This document shows positions 7,645 to 9,931 of a stretch of 9,931 nucleotides of DNA, one piece after another. The stretch covers positions 1 through 9,931 of the forward strand of contig QMNJ01000048.1 in NCBI GenBank assembly GCA_003647715.1, in the 5' to 3' direction. The stretch comes from Candidatus Coatesiibacteriota bacterium. Its GTDB lineage: Bacteria > RBG-13-66-14 > B26-G2. The notes below the pieces were generated by a model, which saw only the letters and a list, made by a program, of their open reading frames with translations, had not been told where the DNA came from and ran no database searches. The position numbers were made by a program, and so were the translations under genes. Position 1 is the stretch's first letter; each line of letters begins with the position of its first letter.

Positions 7645-8757
7645 ATGGAGGTCTTGTATATACTTTTTACACTGGTCTTTCTACCCATATTCTACATTGT
7701 AGTATTCTTCGGCTCAAAGAGGTTGAGGGAGAATATTGATAAGAATAAACTTCGGGGCATATCCAACCTCCTCGGGCGTCTCGGGTATAAACCGACCAGA
7801 GATGACCTCAGGAAGCGCCTGAAAGGGTTTGTGAGAATTATTTCCTACATTTTCTATATTGTAATTATCTATCTTGGTATTATCAGCGTCTCGCAGATAT
7901 TCCCATCAACCCGTCAGTATGGTAGAAGATTTTTAGAGTTATTGTCGGAGCCCCTTGATGTCGCTCTTGAGGTAATCTATCAGGTGGTTGTTCTGGTGCT
8001 CAAGTTCATAGTTCTGGGGGTTCTCGCCTATATAATTATGTGGATTTTAGACAGGGTTCTCACTCTCATAATTGCCAGGGGTTATAGCAGAAGAGCCAGG
8101 GTCAGGAGGGCGACCTTAAGAACCATATTTAAGGTGGTAAAGATAACCATTGTGGTGATTATCGCCATCTACTTCGTATTGAGCATCCCCATAACAAGGT
8201 CGCCTTATTTCTATTGGGCATTCTTATCTATTGTGGGCTTGCTCATAATTGTGATGCTTCCCAAGGTAATAGATGTAATAGCCGGGGTCATTGTCCCCTT
8301 CATATACGACATAGGTCCTGGTGACCTGATAGAGGTGGGCGACCACTTCGGATTAATCATTGACAGGGGTCTGGTCTCAGTTCTTATAGAGACAAGAGGC
8401 GGTGGAAGAGACCAGATTCCCACCAGGTCTTTAGTGTGGCGTGGTGTGAGGGTGGTCTGTCAGGACTATGAGAAGTTAAACCTGTGGCTTACCATTGACA
8501 TTGATAGTACCGAGGCGAAGATAGTGAGAGAGATTGAGGAGGCATTGAGGTCAGATAGGGAGCTTAAAGGTTATGAGGTTAACCTGTTCATAAAGAGCAT
8601 ATTTGAAATGAATATGGTTGTGGTTGCCATGTTAGTTCTTCCATCACCTACACCGTTCTGGCGGGCGGAGGTAAAGGGGATAGATGCGGTAAACAGGGTA
8701 ATACAGAAACACCACAGAACATGCGTTATCAAAAGCGAGGTTGGTCAATTTACATAA
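7645..8757 (+). CDS. Divergent MscS-family mechanosensitive channel-like membrane protein
   Basis: The 370-residue product is predicted to sit in the inner membrane, with hydrophobic segments at about residues 1-23, 63-85, 108-144, 162-184 and 188-222, separated by Arg/Lys-rich loops (24-62, 145-160). The last segment runs into a small beta domain with PGDLIEVGDHFGLI (225-238) and DQIPTRSLV (256-264). These match the MscS pattern of a pore helix, then a region resembling 'GDxVxVxGxxGxV', then 'IPNxxL'. Family members are homo-oligomeric channels that release solutes on membrane stretch. The pore helix is unusual: it has few of the regular Gly/Ala positions of MscS TM3 and has a proline (Pro206) near where MscS kinks, so gating or conduction could differ. 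The cytoplasmic tail ends soon after the alpha/beta region. Start ATG 7645 is 9 nt after a weak GGGCG-type site. The gene lies 23 nt after the cyclase and 2 nt before the next start. Family level is fairly sure; channel function is inferred. Confidence 0.77.
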   Translation: MEVLYILFTLVFLPIFYIVVFFGSKRLRENIDKNKLRGISNLLGRLGYKPTRDDLRKRLKGFVRIISYIFYIVIIYLGIISVSQIFPSTRQYGRRFLELLSEPLDVALEVIYQVVVLVLKFIVLGVLAYIIMWILDRVLTLIIARGYSRRARVRRATLRTIFKVVKITIVVIIAIYFVLSIPITRSPYFYWAFLSIVGLLIIVMLPKVIDVIAGVIVPFIYDIGPGDLIEVGDHFGLIIDRGLVSVLIETRGGGRDQIPTRSLVWRGVRVVCQDYEKLNLWLTIDIDSTEAKIVREIEEALRSDRELKGYEVNLFIKSIFEMNMVVVAMLVLPSPTPFWRAEVKGIDAVNRVIQKHHRTCVIKSEVGQFT

Positions 8758-8759
8758 CA

Positions 8760-9446
8760 ATGAGAATGCACAGGAATAACTTCGTTATCATATTTATACT
8801 GTTTATTGTCTTTTTGCTATCTGCTCATAGTAGTTCAGGCGCCACCACCCTGAGAATAAAGGGTGGGACATATATTGGTATATCATCCCCTGATTTCATA
8901 AAGTATATAAATGGAGAAGCAGAGAAGATAAACACAGAGGACCGACTGAGCGCCTATGGGCTGGGTCTCAACCTGGGTTTTGACATCCTTTTTGAGGTAA
9001 GAAACAACCTATTATTCGGTCCGACATTCTTCATTGAGTCATCAAGAACATCTGCTTACTTTGACCTTCCGGGTGATAATGCCCAGGAGTATTTCTATAC
9101 ATCTGCCTCCCTTGGCTGTGTGGGCGGGAGGGTGATGTTACGACTCCCCTTCGTATTTGATAAATACCCTTATATATTCGCCTCATCGGGTCTTGCAATT
9201 GGCTATGTCAATATGGAGGATATACCGAATAGGTCGGACATCCCACGCCACTTCCCCTACGGGCAATACTACTGGTATAGAACCTATGTATCTGTGGGAG
9301 CAGGGTATCAGATACCATTCTTCAATATCGGCGACCTCTTCGCTCAGATAGAGTTCGTCCAGCCATTTGGCAGTTTCAATATGAAGGGAAATGATTTTAG
9401 GTTCCGTGGTCTTGACATCTCAGGCGGATACTCAAGGGATTTCTAA
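8760..9446 (+). CDS. Secreted small outer-membrane beta-barrel-like protein, unknown function
   Basis: A 228-residue product is predicted from ATG 8760. It opens with a classic signal peptide: basic start MRMHRNN, hydrophobic core FVIIFILFIVFLL (8-20), then SAHSSSGA with likely cleavage after Ala28. The mature part (about 200 residues) alternates aromatic/hydrophobic and polar residues, is rich in Gly, Tyr and Phe, has several strand-like segments and ends in phenylalanine (SRDF). A terminal Phe is the usual beta-signal for BAM-dependent insertion, so a small barrel of perhaps eight strands is likely. I recognise no specific family. An in-frame ATG at 8721 would overlap the channel gene by 37 nt but places 13 polar residues before the signal peptide, so 8760 is preferred. 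The only candidate ribosome site is a distant GAGGTT at 8738-8743, so translation may depend on coupling to the preceding stop at 8755-8757. It closes the rightward gene block. Confidence 0.75.
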   Translation: MRMHRNNFVIIFILFIVFLLSAHSSSGATTLRIKGGTYIGISSPDFIKYINGEAEKINTEDRLSAYGLGLNLGFDILFEVRNNLLFGPTFFIESSRTSAYFDLPGDNAQEYFYTSASLGCVGGRVMLRLPFVFDKYPYIFASSGLAIGYVNMEDIPNRSDIPRHFPYGQYYWYRTYVSVGAGYQIPFFNIGDLFAQIEFVQPFGSFNMKGNDFRFRGLDISGGYSRDF

Positions 9447-9591
9447 AGCAATTTACCTCCATTTACAATAAATCAAATATGCTCGTAATGAAGGTTAAAA
9501 GATTTATAAATGGTTGTTATGAATGACTTAATAATAATTATTGCAGTAAATTGTAAATAAGACCGTATGTAGCATCTTGTGAATATAATGT

Positions 9592-9762
9592 TGAACCCTC
9601 CGCAAAAGTAAATTTTTTCTGAAATGAAATATAATGGATAAACATAACAAGAATATCACCTTCAATTGCTATCAAAGATTAGAGATAGGACAATTTTGAA
9701 AAGTTTAATGAAATCGCCGAAATTACCTTTTTACACTTTACATTACTTTTGCAGGAAGTTCA
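9592..9762 (-). repeat. 171-bp segment bounded by a 20-bp imperfect inverted repeat; possible structured RNA or small mobile remnant
   Basis: Positions 9592-9611 and 9743-9762 are inverted copies that match gaplessly at 16 of 20 positions. The outer five (TGAAC) and inner ten (GCAAAAGTAA) are identical. The four differences in between are all C/T transitions. Read as minus-strand RNA, three of these become G-U wobbles and one stays a mismatch, giving a nearly continuous 20-bp stem; read as plus-strand RNA, three are C-A mismatches. The segment has no open frame. The arm nearer the leftward gene begins about 24 nt past that gene's stop. No obvious target-site duplication flanks it. It could be a minus-strand 3'UTR structure, a small RNA of about 170 nt or a MITE-like remnant. 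The strand given reflects the better RNA pairing. Confidence 0.5.
9661..9700. other. Imperfect hairpin inside the inverted-repeat segment
   Basis: TTCAATTG-CTATC (9661-9673) can pair with GATAG, CAA and TTGAA (9684-9700) around a 10-nt loop (9674-9683). This gives about 13 base pairs with two 2-nt bulges (9689-9690 and 9694-9695). It lies near the middle of the segment bounded by the 20-bp repeat, so the whole could fold as a closing stem with an internal stem-loop. The surrounding AT-richness raises the odds of chance pairing. Confidence 0.4.
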
Positions 9763-9785
9763 CGACATAGTGCAAAGTTGTTTTG

Positions 9786-9931
9786 CTACAATCCCTCCAC
9801 CCTGCAGTAATACCTCAGGTCATTTAAGGCGGTGAAGAACTCCCGCATCATAACACTTATAAGATACATACCATCCCTTTTCACCCTTACCTCACCATCT
9901 ACACTATCTACCACACCTAATAACTTCAGGA
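9786..9931 (-). CDS. C-terminal end of an unidentified leftward gene (5' end outside window)
   Basis: Reading leftward from the right edge, one frame stays open for 47 codons to a TAG stop (complement of 9786-9788). The translated end includes LLGVVDSVDGEVRVKRDGM and MMREFFTALNDLRYYC and finishes in RVEGL. Codon choice (AGG, ATA, GTA) matches the other genes, and the frame change from AT-rich spacer to coding-like composition coincides with the stop, which supports a real gene. The tail looks like a short beta segment followed by a helix. It is too short to assign a family, and I do not recognise it. It is convergent with the rightward block and therefore separately transcribed. Confidence 0.65.
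   Translation of the reverse strand, partial: LKLLGVVDSVDGEVRVKRDGMYLISVMMREFFTALNDLRYYCRVEGL

Larger units (their letters stand above)
9447..9785. other. AT-rich intergenic region between convergent genes
   Basis: This 339-nt stretch lies between the rightward gene block and the leftward gene entering from the right edge. All frames are broken by frequent stops, and base composition is clearly more AT-rich than the genes. No GC-rich hairpin followed by a T run is visible on either strand, so no intrinsic terminator can be placed. Its right half contains the inverted repeat and hairpin listed separately. Two perfect TATAAT hexamers (9584-9589 and 9630-9635) have no recognisable -35 partner. 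Confidence 0.8.

Noticed and set aside
9157..9351. 64-codon plus-strand frame inside the barrel gene
   Set aside because: It sits in an alternate frame wholly within the signal-peptide protein and has no ribosome site or recognisable features.
9533..9542. Perfect 10-bp palindrome AATAATTATT as terminator or operator
   Set aside because: It is all A/T with no loop and no following T run, and is likely by chance in this composition.
9584..9635. Two perfect TATAAT hexamers as possible plus-strand promoters
   Set aside because: No -35-like hexamer occurs at 16-18 nt upstream of either, there is no plus-strand gene downstream, and the region is AT-rich enough for such hexamers by chance.
9592..9762. 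The inverted repeat as a complete insertion sequence
   Set aside because: There is no transposase frame inside and no target-site duplication at the flanks; only a non-coding remnant or RNA structure remains possible.
9746..9784. Terminator formed by TTTGCA/TGCAAA near the end of the intergenic region
   Set aside because: The stem is only six weak pairs with a 17-nt loop and is followed by an interrupted T stretch; too poor to call.

Overview
The window looks like a stretch of chromosome from a diderm (Gram-negative-type) bacterium. It carries bacterial housekeeping genes (clpX, purA) and ends its rightward gene run with a secreted, probable outer-membrane beta-barrel protein. Arginine is mostly AGG/AGA, isoleucine is often ATA, and the coding strand is purine-rich. 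By eye this resembles thermophilic or anaerobic lineages, including several uncultured candidate phyla, but I cannot name the taxon. No insertion sequence, phage gene, tRNA, rRNA or CRISPR array is visible.

Layout: six genes run rightward with almost no space between them. They are the 3' part of clpX (1-996), a class V (PLP) aminotransferase (998-2188), purA (2201-3469), a very large soluble class III nucleotide cyclase (3482-7621), a divergent MscS-like membrane channel (7645-8757) and a signal-peptide-bearing small barrel protein (8760-9446). Gaps of 1 to 23 nt suggest a single transcription unit. An AT-rich gap of about 340 bp without genes follows, and then the 3' end of a leftward gene enters from the right edge (9786-9931, minus strand). 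The gap therefore separates convergent genes. It holds a 20-bp inverted repeat that brackets about 170 bp, with an imperfect hairpin inside.

The standout is the 1379-residue cyclase. Its order is cyclase domain 1, cyclase domain 2, AAA/STAND-type NTPase, then roughly 40-residue TPR repeats, with no membrane segment. This is the layout of animal soluble adenylyl cyclase (ADCY10). The catalytic residues are split the same way: the metal-binding aspartates and a lysine lie in domain 1, and the adenine and transition-state residues lie in domain 2. That predicts one working ATP-cyclising site plus one degenerate pseudo-site. The arginine that helps bind bicarbonate in the animal enzyme appears to be replaced.

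How the genes could work together is inference only. PurA commits IMP to AMP and so feeds the adenylate pool that a cyclase draws on. The two genes after the cyclase act at the envelope, so the block could join nucleotide signalling with membrane or osmotic state. Equally, it may be a loosely assembled run of co-directional genes. No cAMP receptor or phosphodiesterase lies in the window.
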